A stretch of 64,000 nt of DNA from Rhodospirillales bacterium (GCA_018662225.1 JABJGO010000069.1:1-64000), one strand, 5' to 3'; positions 1 to 8,920 are shown, counted from the first letter of the stretch. Numbers and translations are program-made. The notes: generated by a model not told the origin, from the letters alone.

Positions 1-151
1 AGGGTTACCTTTCGTTTGTGTTTCGATGGTTGGTTTTGCACCACCATCAAAACCGGTAACCCTCACCCGTTCAAGGGTGCGGTGTCAGATCAAGTCGGAA
101 CTAATACAATTTAGTATAGTCCGGTCTCCCGCACCATCCGCTTTCGCTTTG
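1..151. repeat. Nested inverted repeats downstream of the kinase gene
   Basis: No gene is visible here. A 9-bp inverted repeat (AGGGTTACC at 1-9, GGTAACCCT at 55-63) encloses a second one (GATGGT at 25-30, ACCATC at 43-48). A third hairpin follows directly (CACCC 64-68, GGGTG 75-79). The nesting suggests a folded RNA or a terminator-like structure, but there is no convincing T-run. The gene on the left lies outside the window, so the orientation is unknown. Confidence 0.35.
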
Positions 152-1168
152 TTACAGCGCATCCGTCAGAGAGTCTGGCAGGGGACCAAGCGGGTCAGGC
201 AGGTGCGCATCAAACCAGTCTTTGACCGGGGCCAGCGCCGGGTCGTTCAACTGGCGGACCAGCAGTCGCATGACGCGGGGGATGTGTTTGAGGTACGACG
301 GGTTGCCATCGCGCAGCAAGATACGGGCGAACCGTCCGGCCACTTTGGTGTGGCGCTGGGCACCGAGCACCGCATACCAGGCGTCGAAATCTGTGTTTGA
401 AAGATGGGGCATCTGGTCTTGGTAGCGGGCGCGCATGGTGACGGCCATGTGGTCCGAAATATCGCGCCGGGCGTCTTCCAGCAGCGACACCAGATCATAG
501 GCCGCATGGCCCAGCACCGCATCCTGGAAATCCAGAATACCACAGGCGGTCACACCATCCCGGTTGCCTAAGCGCATGAGGTTGTCCACATGGAAGTCCC
601 TGAGAACCAGCGTTTGTGGTGCGTCAGGCAGGTTGCCGATCACTGTTTCCCACGCGGTCACGAACTGTGCGCGGGCGTTATCCTCAATAGGGGCGCCAAA
701 GCGGGCCGGGTAGTACCAGTCGGTAAATTCCACCACTTCCCGCATCAACAGTTCCAAGTCATAGGCCGGGATTTGAACGTTGGCCGCGTCCGGGTGTTTG
801 TGCAGGGTTGCTAACGTATCCACGGCGAGCGCGTACAAGGGTTGTTCGTCCACACCGTTGGCGATAAGCCGGTTGAACGTATCGTTGCCGAAGTCCTCGA
901 TCACCGCAAAGCCGCCCCTCTCGTCCAGCGCCTCTATGCGCGGCGCGGAAAGGCCTAAGCCGATCAAGTGCTTATCAATTTTGGCGTAAGGGCGGATGTC
1001 TTCTTTATCCGGCGGCGAGTCCATCAAAAGCGCGCGACGGTCGCCGTCTGTTAATCGGAAATACCGACGAAATGACGCATCGGCGGGCAATGCCTCAACG
1101 TCAGCCGCGCCCCAACCGTGGTCTATCAGGAACTGTTCGCGGAGCGGTGTGCGGTCGTCGGTGCTCAT
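152..1168 (-). CDS. amgK: AmgK-like N-acetylmuramate/N-acetylglucosamine kinase (aminoglycoside phosphotransferase fold)
   Basis: A cytoplasmic sugar kinase of the APH fold, 338 aa. Visible motifs are a Brenner-type catalytic loop (LRDFHVDNL, with the catalytic Asp and the metal-binding Asn) and a following metal-binding GILDFQDA, as in AmgK. AmgK phosphorylates the anomeric position of MurNAc/GlcNAc in the peptidoglycan-recycling shunt that bypasses fosfomycin-sensitive MurA. The usual neighbours murU and tsaE are not in the window; they would lie left of position 1 or elsewhere. The start ATG at 1168 gives a full-length N-terminus (DASFRRYFRL). The family is clear; the exact substrate is inferred from similarity to AmgK. 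Confidence 0.85.
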   Translation of the reverse strand: MSTDDRTPLREQFLIDHGWGAADVEALPADASFRRYFRLTDGDRRALLMDSPPDKEDIRPYAKIDKHLIGLGLSAPRIEALDERGGFAVIEDFGNDTFNRLIANGVDEQPLYALAVDTLATLHKHPDAANVQIPAYDLELLMREVVEFTDWYYPARFGAPIEDNARAQFVTAWETVIGNLPDAPQTLVLRDFHVDNLMRLGNRDGVTACGILDFQDAVLGHAAYDLVSLLEDARRDISDHMAVTMRARYQDQMPHLSNTDFDAWYAVLGAQRHTKVAGRFARILLRDGNPSYLKHIPRVMRLLVRQLNDPALAPVKDWFDAHLPDPLGPLPDSLTDAL

Positions 1169-1212
1169 GGTGTCTCCAAAGAATACGCGTTCTGAGAACT
1201 GAGTTGCTGATA

Positions 1213-2037
1213 CTAGCTACCGTCATCAAAGAAAGCGAGGGTACGGGTTTCCATGCTCTCGCGGGGTGGTGAGCCCGCTGGTGCGCGCGGGTTGACGAAC
1301 GCCGTATGAATGGAACGTCGGGCGCGGCCATCGGTTGCTGAATCATATGTTTTGATCAGCATGGCTTCATCGGCCGTCATGGCTGAATACCAATACCACT
1401 GATGGTCCGGGTTGTGGGTGACCAATTGTAATTCACCAATTCTGTCTTTGGCCCGGCGCTCACCGGCGATCAGATCGCGCTCACGAAAACTGGTGGCCGC
1501 GCACAGGGCCATGGGCGTGGTCAGAACCGGCCCGGCAATAGATCGCCAGACGTTAATGATGGCGAAGCGGTGTTGTAAACGATCTTCGGCTTCACCGCTG
1601 GGCAGAATATCACGCAGGCGCTGCCGGGCTGAGGCGTCGGTGTAGTCGTTGTGAATGACGGTGGAGGGCTCTCGCGTATTCCGCTCGCCGCGAATGGACT
1701 GGGCATCGGACCGGCGCGTGTTATCAAACACCACAACGTGGCTGGCACCGGATACCTGTTTTACCAGATCAGCGGCCTCTTGCTCATACACATCACGAAC
1801 CTGCGCATCATCGTAAAAATCCGTCACGGCGGAGTCGTGGTCGAGCAGGGCAAAACCTTCCCGGTCCAGTGTGGGGGCCGGGTTGATATCCCTCGCGTCA
1901 TGGATGGTGACGGGATGGGGTTTGAATTTGGCGGATATATCCAGTTGTGCGCCCGCGCCCGCTTCGGAAGCGACGTATATGGGTTTTTCCCTGGTGGGGA
2001 TCAGGTAACCCAGCTCGGTCTTAATGGGTTTGGTCAT
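1213..2037 (-). CDS. CmcJ/NvfI-family Fe(II)/2-oxoglutarate-type oxygenase
   Basis: About 274 aa. The start is placed at ATG 2037, immediately after the stop of the upstream phosphatase gene (2042); the longer open frame runs through that gene and is not credible. The protein carries the family pattern HNDYTDA, then INVWRSI, and a distal H-x-F with NPRAP, typical of CmcJ/AsaB/NvfI-like hydroxylases. Those enzymes hydroxylate or methoxylate small molecules. WYWYSAMTADEAMLIKTYDS is the conserved segment just before the C-terminal RSIHTAF. The substrate cannot be predicted. It is probably cotranscribed with the histidine phosphatase upstream. Confidence 0.8.
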   Translation of the reverse strand: MTKPIKTELGYLIPTREKPIYVASEAGAGAQLDISAKFKPHPVTIHDARDINPAPTLDREGFALLDHDSAVTDFYDDAQVRDVYEQEAADLVKQVSGASHVVVFDNTRRSDAQSIRGERNTREPSTVIHNDYTDASARQRLRDILPSGEAEDRLQHRFAIINVWRSIAGPVLTTPMALCAATSFRERDLIAGERRAKDRIGELQLVTHNPDHQWYWYSAMTADEAMLIKTYDSATDGRARRSIHTAFVNPRAPAGSPPRESMETRTLAFFDDGS

Positions 2038-2041
2038 GGTC

Positions 2042-2605
2042 CTATTCCGGCCCAATAAATACGTTGCCCGGCGTATAAGAGAATATCTCGCAGTTGGCGT
2101 AGCTGTTGCCACTAAGCTCGCGCAGGAAGTAGCCGTGTGCGACCACTGCAATAGGGCGCGCATCCACCTCTTGCAGGGTCTGATCGAAAGCCCGTACCCG
2201 GTCATGATAAACATCTTCAGGCTCGATCGGGATATCGTGTTCATTGACGGGGCCTTTATGCCACCAGTGATCGTCCAGGTGGCCGAAATCAAGCATGGGG
2301 AACTCCCGCGCCAGATGTTCCGGGTGGCGCCCTACATCACAACTACACGTCAGCCATTCTCGCGGCGTGGCATCAACAGTGATCGGGGCATCTTCGCCGA
2401 ATATATGCATGGCGGTTTGAATGGCGCGGGTTAGGGGCGAGACGATGATCTGCTGAACCCCGATGCTACCCATTTCCCGGCCGGCCTGATTGGCCTGTGC
2501 CTTGCCAAGATCGGTCAGTGGTGCATCGAAGATTAATGGATCCACCGCGTGGGGGCTGCCCACATTGAATTCAGATTGGCCGTGACGAATGAGATAAACT
2601 GACAT
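2042..2605 (-). CDS. Histidine phosphatase superfamily protein
   Basis: 187 aa with the N-terminal RHG signature LIRHGQSEFNV holding the phosphorylated His, a second conserved Arg/Glu region (SPLTRAIQTA) and the distal VAHGYFLREL holding the second catalytic His. This is the phosphoglycerate mutase-like fold; most bacterial members are small-molecule phosphatases. It is the first gene of a two-gene minus-strand unit with the CmcJ-like oxygenase, 4 nt apart. The substrate is unknown. Confidence 0.85.
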   Translation of the reverse strand: MSVYLIRHGQSEFNVGSPHAVDPLIFDAPLTDLGKAQANQAGREMGSIGVQQIIVSPLTRAIQTAMHIFGEDAPITVDATPREWLTCSCDVGRHPEHLAREFPMLDFGHLDDHWWHKGPVNEHDIPIEPEDVYHDRVRAFDQTLQEVDARPIAVVAHGYFLRELSGNSYANCEIFSYTPGNVFIGPE

Positions 2606-2691
2606 GGTTATATGATTCTCCCTTATGCGTAGTAGTCCACCAGCGCGACCATTTTACAATCATATTTTTGGCAAATGCCTGTGGCAAATTC

Positions 2692-2720
2692 TTGATTTTT
2701 TGAACGTTTTGGTGTACAGT
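2692..2720 (+). promoter_or_regulatory. Sigma-70-type promoter for candidate structured RNA
   Basis: TTGATT at 2692-2697, a 17-nt spacer, then TACAGT at 2715-2720. It is the best -35/-10 pair in the gene-free stretch 2606-3034 and points right. The predicted start is near 2727, about 300 nt before the enoyl-CoA hydratase ATG. Confidence 0.45.
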
Positions 2721-2726
2721 CTATTT

Positions 2727-2957
2727 GTCTACTTCTTCAAGTGTCCCCACTTGGAAATGACCATTAGGGAGGATAGGAATTTCTATGAAGCCGCCTCACC
2801 AACCACGGTCCCGTTGAACAAAAACCGGGACCTTCAAAATCGAATATTCTGTTATACCTGAACGCTTAAGCGTTCATTATAGAGCGCCGGCTCATCGTTG
2901 GCGCGTGGCTTCAATGCCAATATGGCAACCCCGCCCGAACCATCGTGGCGGGGTTTG
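2727..2957 (+). ncRNA. Candidate structured non-coding RNA or long 5' leader
   Basis: The 429-base gap 2606-3034 has no credible long gene but five successive stem-loops: GGTCCCG/CGGGACC (2807-2832), the 16-bp palindrome GAACGCTTAAGCGTTC (2860-2875), GCGCC/GGCGC (2884-2904), TGCCA/TGGCA (2915-2927) and AACCCCGCC/GGCGGGGTT (2927-2955). A Shine-Dalgarno-like GGGAGGATAGG at 2767-2777 precedes a 10-codon open frame at 2784, ending at the first stem, which looks like a leader peptide. It does not match 6S, SRP, RNase P or tmRNA as I know them. Confidence 0.4.
2927..2955 (+). terminator. Terminator-like hairpin
   Basis: Perfect 9-bp GC-rich stem AACCCCGCC / GGCGGGGTT with an 11-nt loop. The T-run after it is weak, so it may be only partly effective as an intrinsic terminator between the candidate RNA and the enoyl-CoA hydratase gene. 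Confidence 0.45.
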
Positions 2958-3034
2958 CTCATGCGAATATGCGTGTTCTAATGGCTGATGACTATTGCGG
3001 TGCATAACGTTAAATACCTTGAAAGACAGTCAGC

Positions 3035-3832
3035 ATGCTTGAATCAGTTTTCGATCATATCGAGATAGAACAATTTCCCGGTCATGTGATGGTGGTTCGC
3101 CTTAACCGTCCGGATCAGGCCAATTCACTCAACACCCGTATGGCCGAAGAACTGCGTGACGTCTGGGCACATCTGGATACCGAGCCTTCGGATGTGCGCT
3201 GTATTATCCTGACCGGAGCGGGCGAGCGGGCGTTCTGTGCCGGGGCTGATCTCAAGGAACGCAACGGCATGTCGGAAGGTGACTGGGAACACCAGCACCG
3301 CATTTTCGAAGCCATGTCCTATGGTATTATGAACAGTCCCATCCCCACCATTGCGGCCATAAACGGTGCGGCTATGGGCGGCGGGTTAGAGCTGTTGCTG
3401 GCCTGTGATTTTGCCTGCGCCGTGCCCGGATCGAAACTGGGTTTCCCGGAAAGTCGGTTGGGTTTCATGCCCGGTGTGGGCGGGACTCAATTATTGCCCC
3501 GTGTGGTGGGCTTGCCGCGGGCGCGGGAAATTCTGATCACCGGTGATACCTTTTCAAGCGATCAGGCACTGGATTGGGGCATCGTCAATCATCTGTTTGA
3601 TCCGGCTGAACTTATGCCCAAGGTGGTGGAACTGGCCACAAGTATCGCTGCCAACGCACCGCTATCGGTGGCGGCGATCCGAAAAGCAACGCGCGGCGGT
3701 ATGGATATGAACATTGGTGACGCGCTTGAACTTGAGCTGCAGTACTACTACGCCCTGGTGAATACCGATGATCGCCGCGAAGGCATCCTGGCATTCAACG
3801 AAAAACGCAACCCGGTGTTCACCGGAAGCTAA
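3035..3832 (+). CDS. Enoyl-CoA hydratase/isomerase family protein
   Basis: 265 aa, the usual length for crotonases. The oxyanion-hole segments are AFCAGADLKE and NGAAMGGGLE. Both catalytic glutamates of hydratases are present, one in GGGLELLLACD and one in GFPESRLGFMPGVGGTQ. The product should be a true cytoplasmic hydratase rather than a dehalogenase or isomerase. Its sequence is closest in feel to the AUH/methylglutaconyl-CoA hydratase branch (fatty-acid or leucine catabolism), but that assignment is inference. It is a single gene on the plus strand behind the structured gap. Confidence 0.88.
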   Translation: MLESVFDHIEIEQFPGHVMVVRLNRPDQANSLNTRMAEELRDVWAHLDTEPSDVRCIILTGAGERAFCAGADLKERNGMSEGDWEHQHRIFEAMSYGIMNSPIPTIAAINGAAMGGGLELLLACDFACAVPGSKLGFPESRLGFMPGVGGTQLLPRVVGLPRAREILITGDTFSSDQALDWGIVNHLFDPAELMPKVVELATSIAANAPLSVAAIRKATRGGMDMNIGDALELELQYYYALVNTDDRREGILAFNEKRNPVFTGS

Positions 3833-3914
3833 CACGCGCCTGTAATCCGGCTTGTGATATGGCCCGCCGCACATAATACTTGTGCTGACCCACAATCATC
3901 ACGCCGAGAATAAC

Positions 3915-5072
3915 ATGACTGACGACTACATTCGCCGCAACGCCCCCGAAACATTGGCCGCACAGGCCCTTGGCCTGGAAGACGCCGAAACCGGTGCCGT
4001 GGTGCCGCCCATTCACGTGGCGACAACCTTTGCCCGTGGCGAGGATTACGAAAAAACACAAGGCCGGTCCTATATTCGTGATCACGGCCCATCGCAACAG
4101 CACGCCGAACAGGTCATTGCCGCCCTTGAAGGCGGTGCTGAGGCCCTGACATTTGCCTCCGGTATTGCGGCCTGTACCGCGCCGTTCCATGCCTTGAAAT
4201 CAGGCGATGGCGTGGCTGTATCGCGCACCATTTATCATGGCGTTCTCACCTGGTTGGAGGTGTTTGGCGTCGAGCGTGGTCTGCATATAGATTATTTCGA
4301 TACGGGTGATCTGGAACAGCTGGGCGATATTCTGCGCCACGGTCGTACCAAACTTGTCTGGCTGGAAACCCCGGCTAATCCCACCTGGGTCATAACCGAC
4401 ATTGCCCGTGCGGCAGAAATGGCCCATGAGGCGGGCGCGGTGGTGGCTGTTGATTCGACCGCAGCTACGCCTGTGTTAACCCGCCCCATTGAGCTAGGTG
4501 CCGATATCGTCTGTCATTCGGCAACCAAGTTTTTGAACGGGCATTCTGATGTGATTGCCGGTGTGCTGGTGACCGCTGATGCTACGACCGAGCTATGGGA
4601 CCGTATCCGCCAGCACCGGATCTATGCCGGACCTGTGTTAGGGTCGTTCGAGGCGTACCTGCTGACCCGTGGTATGCGGACGCTGTTTCTGCGGGTACCC
4701 AAACAATGCGAGAATGCCCTGATCGTGGCGCGTTATCTGGATACACATCCAAATGTGGAAGCCGTGCATTATCCGGGGTTACAGAATTTCCCAGGTCATG
4801 AAATCGCCATGCGTCAGATGCAGGGCGGGTTTGGCGGCATGTTGTCGTTTCAGGTGCCGGGTGGTCGGGCGGAAGCGATCAAGGTTGCCAGCCACGCCCG
4901 ATTGTTCAAACGCGCCACGTCACTGGGTGGGGTTGAGAGCCTGTTGGAACATCGCAAGTCGAGCGAGAGCGATGTAACGGATACACCTGAAAACCTGATC
5001 AGGGTTTCCACCGGCATCGAAAACCCTGATGACCTTATGGCTGACTTGGAACAAATGCTTTCGGTGCTGTAA
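3915..5072 (+). CDS. Cys/Met-metabolism PLP-dependent enzyme (cystathionine gamma-synthase / homoserine-ester sulfhydrylase family)
   Basis: 385 aa from ATG 3915; an upstream in-frame start at 3882 has no added conservation. PLP phosphate contacts lie in SYIRDHGPSQQHAE, the ring-stacking Tyr in RTIYHG, and the Schiff-base Lys in HSATKFLNGHSD. The length fits MetB/MetC/MetZ rather than the longer MetY. Family members attach sulfur to an activated homoserine or cleave cystathionine. Because MetA in this window looks like an acetyltransferase, O-acetylhomoserine is a plausible substrate. The canonical SGNPT is replaced by HGPSQ, so the reaction is uncertain. Confidence 0.82.
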   Translation: MTDDYIRRNAPETLAAQALGLEDAETGAVVPPIHVATTFARGEDYEKTQGRSYIRDHGPSQQHAEQVIAALEGGAEALTFASGIAACTAPFHALKSGDGVAVSRTIYHGVLTWLEVFGVERGLHIDYFDTGDLEQLGDILRHGRTKLVWLETPANPTWVITDIARAAEMAHEAGAVVAVDSTAATPVLTRPIELGADIVCHSATKFLNGHSDVIAGVLVTADATTELWDRIRQHRIYAGPVLGSFEAYLLTRGMRTLFLRVPKQCENALIVARYLDTHPNVEAVHYPGLQNFPGHEIAMRQMQGGFGGMLSFQVPGGRAEAIKVASHARLFKRATSLGGVESLLEHRKSSESDVTDTPENLIRVSTGIENPDDLMADLEQMLSVL

Positions 5073-5108
5073 CGTAACGTGCACCCAACGGGGAAATGAG
5101 TAAAAAAT

Positions 5109-5504
5109 ATGGCGAATGACGGAACGAACGGAGATGTAGCCAGTGACAAAGTGCTGGCGCGGAAAGCAGTCGTGCAGGGAGAATGGGTCTTCGAGGAAGG
5201 TAACAAGGCGGACGCCGCTTATCTTGTTGTTGAGGGTAGAATTGAAATATTTCGTGGCGAGGGCAATAATCAGATAAGCATCGCCATGCTGGGCCGAGGG
5301 GAAATATTTGGCGAACTGTCATTGATTGATGGCAAGCCACGTACGGCATCGGCCCGCGCCACATGCGAAACTCAGTTGATGATCATCAAGCCGGAAGATC
5401 TGGAATCTCGCCTGGATCAGTTAGAGAAAACCGACAAGGTATTGCGCCGTTTGATCAAGATCTTCGTTGAAAGATTAAGGGGCCAACATAGCCACTCGGT
5501 CTAA
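5109..5504 (+). CDS. Small stand-alone cyclic nucleotide-binding domain protein
   Basis: 131 aa, essentially one CNB beta-roll: EGNKADAAYLVVEGRIEIF, then GRGEIFGELSLIDGKPRTASARA, which is the phosphate-binding cassette (FGE-L-xx-G-RTAS). There is no HTH, kinase or channel domain, so it must work through a partner. It is 36 nt after the PLP-enzyme gene and 42 nt before the SH3-like gene, likely one operon. Whether it binds cAMP, cGMP or nothing is not visible. Confidence 0.8.
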   Translation: MANDGTNGDVASDKVLARKAVVQGEWVFEEGNKADAAYLVVEGRIEIFRGEGNNQISIAMLGRGEIFGELSLIDGKPRTASARATCETQLMIIKPEDLESRLDQLEKTDKVLRRLIKIFVERLRGQHSHSV

Positions 5505-5546
5505 CGCCAGAAACGATACCAAATATGATACCAGAGGGCATTTTCA

Positions 5547-6473
5547 ATGGCACAGGCCACGAACAAAGCTGAGCGTATCGCGTGGTTGATACGGTATGTG
5601 ATGTTCCCGGCTGCGCTTGCCATCGTTCTGGCGGCTGTTGTGGGCGGGGTATTTGTATATCGCGATACGAAAATGCAGGAATTCCTCAGTGGCGCGCAAT
5701 CCGTTTCTGATCCAGCGAAAACATCCGAAGCCTCACCCGCTACCCCGTCGCTGCCAATGCCTCGCGCGGTTCAGGTGAATTCCTATGCGCCGGGCCGGGA
5801 ATACCCACTGGCTGAATGGCAGGTGGTGGACGACGCTGGCGGCTTTGTCGATGCTGTATTCGTCAATGGTGAATTGATGGGGATGGATGAGATCATTCGG
5901 GTCGGGTCCGGTGATGTTATTCACATGACCGGTTGGGCTGGGCATCGGTTGCTCGGCATGCGGTTTCCTGAAGTTCTGTTCTCTGTGTGCGGTAAAATCG
6001 TTGGGGGTGTGACCGTATCTGGCGTGCGGCCCGATGTTGCAGACTCCGTTCATCCCAACCTCATGCATTCAGGTTGGGAGGCGGACCTGTTTGCGTCGGA
6101 CTTGCCACGGTGTGAAGAACCCGCCATCAGTGTATGGGGCAGGCCGCCTGTAGGGTGGACGTTACGTCCTGTTATTGGCACCTGGCGGTTTATATTTCAG
6201 GCCTCGTCTGAAATCGCACCGGTCACTATTATTCATGAAGAATCAATCATCCGCCCGGAAGATGTCAAAAAAACAGAAACCCAACGGCTTAGTATTCATC
6301 ATGGTAATACGCCTCTGCACCAATGTGCCAATACCAAGTGTGATGTGGTCATTAATCTCGCCCAAGGACCATTGAGCGCTGTTATTGTCGAGGAAATGGA
6401 TGGTTGGGTGTTACTGCAGTCGGCCAAAGGTTCCGGGTGGGTAATGTCATCAGCATTCCGGGTTTTACCCTGA
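5547..6473 (+). CDS. Membrane-anchored protein with C-terminal SH3-like domain, function unknown
   Basis: 308 aa. One N-terminal membrane helix (about residues 17-38) is followed by a Ser/Pro-rich linker, a middle domain I do not recognise (about 70-220), and a C-terminal bacterial SH3-like module ending in GWVLLQSAKGSGWVMSSAFRVLP. The topology should place the soluble part in the periplasm, where SH3b modules often contact cell-wall material. It is the last gene of the presumed three-gene plus-strand unit. Confidence 0.65.
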   Translation: MAQATNKAERIAWLIRYVMFPAALAIVLAAVVGGVFVYRDTKMQEFLSGAQSVSDPAKTSEASPATPSLPMPRAVQVNSYAPGREYPLAEWQVVDDAGGFVDAVFVNGELMGMDEIIRVGSGDVIHMTGWAGHRLLGMRFPEVLFSVCGKIVGGVTVSGVRPDVADSVHPNLMHSGWEADLFASDLPRCEEPAISVWGRPPVGWTLRPVIGTWRFIFQASSEIAPVTIIHEESIIRPEDVKKTETQRLSIHHGNTPLHQCANTKCDVVINLAQGPLSAVIVEEMDGWVLLQSAKGSGWVMSSAFRVLP

Positions 6474-6722
6474 TGGCGGACGATTTCTGAGGCGTACAGC
6501 AGGATACGGCAATCTTGGGTACTTGTTCTGAATACCTACCCCTTTAGGATTGTTGTTGCGGGCGCCTTTGCTGGCATATATTGAGTGGGCTTATTGTAAT
6601 TCTATGGGGCTTCCTATGACCTGGTGTGATGAACTTTGCGCGCGTGTTGATTATACGCCCTAGAACTCTCCTGAAAATACAGGGCCTATTATCAACAATT
6701 TGCGTACGAAGGAGATTCTCAA

Positions 6723-8096
6723 ATGGAACGAACACATAACTGGACAACGGAACAATGGGTAAAGGCTGATCAAGCCCACCACATGCACCCGTTCACGGAT
6801 TACGCCGATCATGCCGTGAATGGCAGCCGTATTATTACCGAGGCCGATGGTGTCTTTTTGACCGATTCAGACGGTAACAAGATTCTCGATGGTATGGCCG
6901 GGCTGTGGTGCACGAACGTGGGTTATGGCCGCAAAGAACTGGCCGATGTAGCCCACAAGCAGATGATGCAACTGCCATTCTACAATACGTTCTTCAACAC
7001 ATCCACCATGCCCCCCATCGAATTGGCAGGCGTGTTGGCTGAGATTACCCCCGAAGGCTTGAATCACGCTTTTTATGCTTCGTCCGGGTCGGAAGCCAAT
7101 GACACCATCGTGCGGATGGTGCGTCATTATTGGAATATCAAAGGCAAGCCAAACAAGAAGACCTTCATCAGCCGTGAATACGCCTATCACGGTACCACCA
7201 TGGCCGCCGCCAGCCTGGGCGGCATGTCGGGTATGCATAGGCAGGCCGATTTACCGTTGCCGGGTTTTGAGCATGTGATGCCACCCTATTGGTACGTGTT
7301 TGGCGGCGATATGAGCCCTGAAGAGTTCGGTCTGGCCGCCGCCAAGGCCGTTGAAGACAAGATCGTTGAACTGGGCGCTGACAATGTGGCGGCCTTTATT
7401 GGCGAGCCAATTCAGGGTGCCGGTGCTGTGATTATTCCGCCTGAAACATACTGGCCGGAAATTCAGCGTATCTGTGAAAAATACGACATTCTGCTGATTG
7501 CTGATGAAGTGATTTGTGGATTTGGTCGTACCGGTAACTGGTTTGGATCCGACCATTTCAACATCAAGCCAGACCTGATGCCGATCGCCAAGGGGCTTAC
7601 ATCCGGGTACTTGCCGCTGTCGGCCGTTATGACCACCGATGATGTGAAAGAAACCCTTGGTCGCGGTGGTGATTTTGAGCACGGTTTCACTTATTCCGGG
7701 CACCCGGTGGCATGTGCTGTGGCGCTGGCCAATATTGAGATCATCAAGCGCGAGAATCTGGTGGAAAAAGTTCATAGCGATACCGGGCCCTATCTGGGTG
7801 AGCGCCTTGCCGAACTGGAAGACCACCCCCTTGTGGGCGAGGTCCGCCACCTTGGCCTGATTGCATCCATTGAGCTGGCCAAAAACAAAGAAACGCGTGA
7901 GCTGTTTGATCCCAGCCTTAGCGTCGGCCCCACATGCAAAAACCACTGTTCCGATAACGGGTTGGTCATGCGAGCGACCCGTGATGTCATGGTCATGTCA
8001 CCGCCGCTGATTATTTCACGTGACGAAATTGACATGCTGGTGGACCGGGCGCGTAAGGCGCTTGATGCAACGGCGGTTGATTTTGGTGTGATGTAG
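6723..8096 (+). CDS. Class III aminotransferase (omega-amino acid/putrescine:pyruvate type)
   Basis: 457 aa. It has the class III core LLIADEVICGFGRTG (Asp contacting the PLP ring N), PIAKGLTSGYLPLSAV with the Schiff-base Lys, and GFTYSGHPVACAVALANIE. The N-terminal HPFTDYADH and GLWCTNVGYGR are typical of the beta-alanine/putrescine/taurine:pyruvate aminotransferase branch. The substrate is therefore a terminal amine rather than an alpha-amino acid. It is a single gene with a good Shine-Dalgarno (AAGGAG, 6709-6714) and a strong terminator after it. The preceding 249-base gap shows no clear operator. Confidence 0.87.
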   Translation: MERTHNWTTEQWVKADQAHHMHPFTDYADHAVNGSRIITEADGVFLTDSDGNKILDGMAGLWCTNVGYGRKELADVAHKQMMQLPFYNTFFNTSTMPPIELAGVLAEITPEGLNHAFYASSGSEANDTIVRMVRHYWNIKGKPNKKTFISREYAYHGTTMAAASLGGMSGMHRQADLPLPGFEHVMPPYWYVFGGDMSPEEFGLAAAKAVEDKIVELGADNVAAFIGEPIQGAGAVIIPPETYWPEIQRICEKYDILLIADEVICGFGRTGNWFGSDHFNIKPDLMPIAKGLTSGYLPLSAVMTTDDVKETLGRGGDFEHGFTYSGHPVACAVALANIEIIKRENLVEKVHSDTGPYLGERLAELEDHPLVGEVRHLGLIASIELAKNKETRELFDPSLSVGPTCKNHCSDNGLVMRATRDVMVMSPPLIISRDEIDMLVDRARKALDATAVDFGVM

Positions 8097-8110
8097 GTAG
8101 GATCGATTTG

Positions 8111-8148
8111 AAGACAGCCGCCTGCTTTATCAAGCGGGCGGCTGTCTT
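8111..8148. terminator. Bidirectional intrinsic terminator
   Basis: Perfect 12-bp inverted repeat AAGACAGCCGCC / GGCGGCTGTCTT between the convergent aminotransferase and fnr genes, with A residues on one flank and TTT on the other. It can serve both strands. Confidence 0.8.
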
Positions 8149-8150
8149 TA

Positions 8151-8888
8151 TCAGGTCGAATCTTCGGCTAGCCCCATAAGGTCATCAAGATTGTGCAGTT
8201 CCACGATGCCGCCCTTGTTGAGGGATAGAACGTTTTCCTTTTTCAATTTAGAAAACGTGCGACTGACCGTTTCTGTGGTTAATCCCAGATAATCGCCGAT
8301 CGATTCCCTACTCATGGGGACCGATACAAGGGTCGGGCTGTCACCGCGTTTGTCTGCTCGTTTGGAGAGTGACAACAGGAACGTGCACAAACGTTCCTTG
8401 GCGGTTTTTCGGCCCAGCAAAAGAAGCTGATCCTGCGCCTGAACAAGCTCGTTGGTGGCCATATTTAACATTCGGTTTTCGAGTTTTGGAATCTCTCGAA
8501 ACATTTGTTCAAGGTCGCTACGCTTAAACCGGCATATTTTGACGGGTTGGGTGGTTTCGGCAGAATAGGCATAGGTGTCGTTCATGGCGATGCCCAGAAA
8601 ATCACCTGCGAAAAGAAACCCTGTTACCTGTTCACGACCATCGGGTAGCAATTTGTACAACTTAACCAAGCCTTCTGTGACATTGAACAGGTGTTTCGCC
8701 TCATCACCTTCGTTGAAAATGGTTTCCTTGGCACTCAAATCCAGATGGGTGGCCATTTCGTCTAGTCGGCTGAGCTCATGTTCGGACAGGACGCTGCAAA
8801 ATACCCAGTCACGTACCGTACATGCGGCGCAGGGGGACGGGCCAGAACCTGACTGCCGCTTTAGCGGGTCTTTAAGCGGAAAATCCAT
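8151..8888 (-). CDS. fnr: FNR-type oxygen-sensing transcription regulator
   Basis: Start chosen at ATG 8888 (245 aa). It places cysteines at 20, 23 and 31 (C-x2-C-x7-C) plus Cys119, the set that ligates the oxygen-labile [4Fe-4S] cluster in FNR/FnrN; starts up to 8942 are also open. A CNB-like beta-roll is followed by a winged helix with E206-TV-S209-R210, the contact triad reading TTGAT-N4-ATCAA half-sites. It should activate or repress genes when oxygen is low. An FNR box lies upstream (8995-9008), suggesting autoregulation. Confidence 0.88.
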   Translation of the reverse strand: MDFPLKDPLKRQSGSGPSPCAACTVRDWVFCSVLSEHELSRLDEMATHLDLSAKETIFNEGDEAKHLFNVTEGLVKLYKLLPDGREQVTGFLFAGDFLGIAMNDTYAYSAETTQPVKICRFKRSDLEQMFREIPKLENRMLNMATNELVQAQDQLLLLGRKTAKERLCTFLLSLSKRADKRGDSPTLVSVPMSRESIGDYLGLTTETVSRTFSKLKKENVLSLNKGGIVELHNLDDLMGLAEDST

Positions 8889-8920
8889 TTGTTTTGACGG
8901 CCCATTGTCATAAAAACTAC

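Noticed and set aside
2625-2861. 78-codon open frame in the gap before the enoyl-CoA hydratase gene
   Set aside because: No ribosome site, no recognisable domain, and it overlaps the promoter and hairpins; composition looks non-coding.
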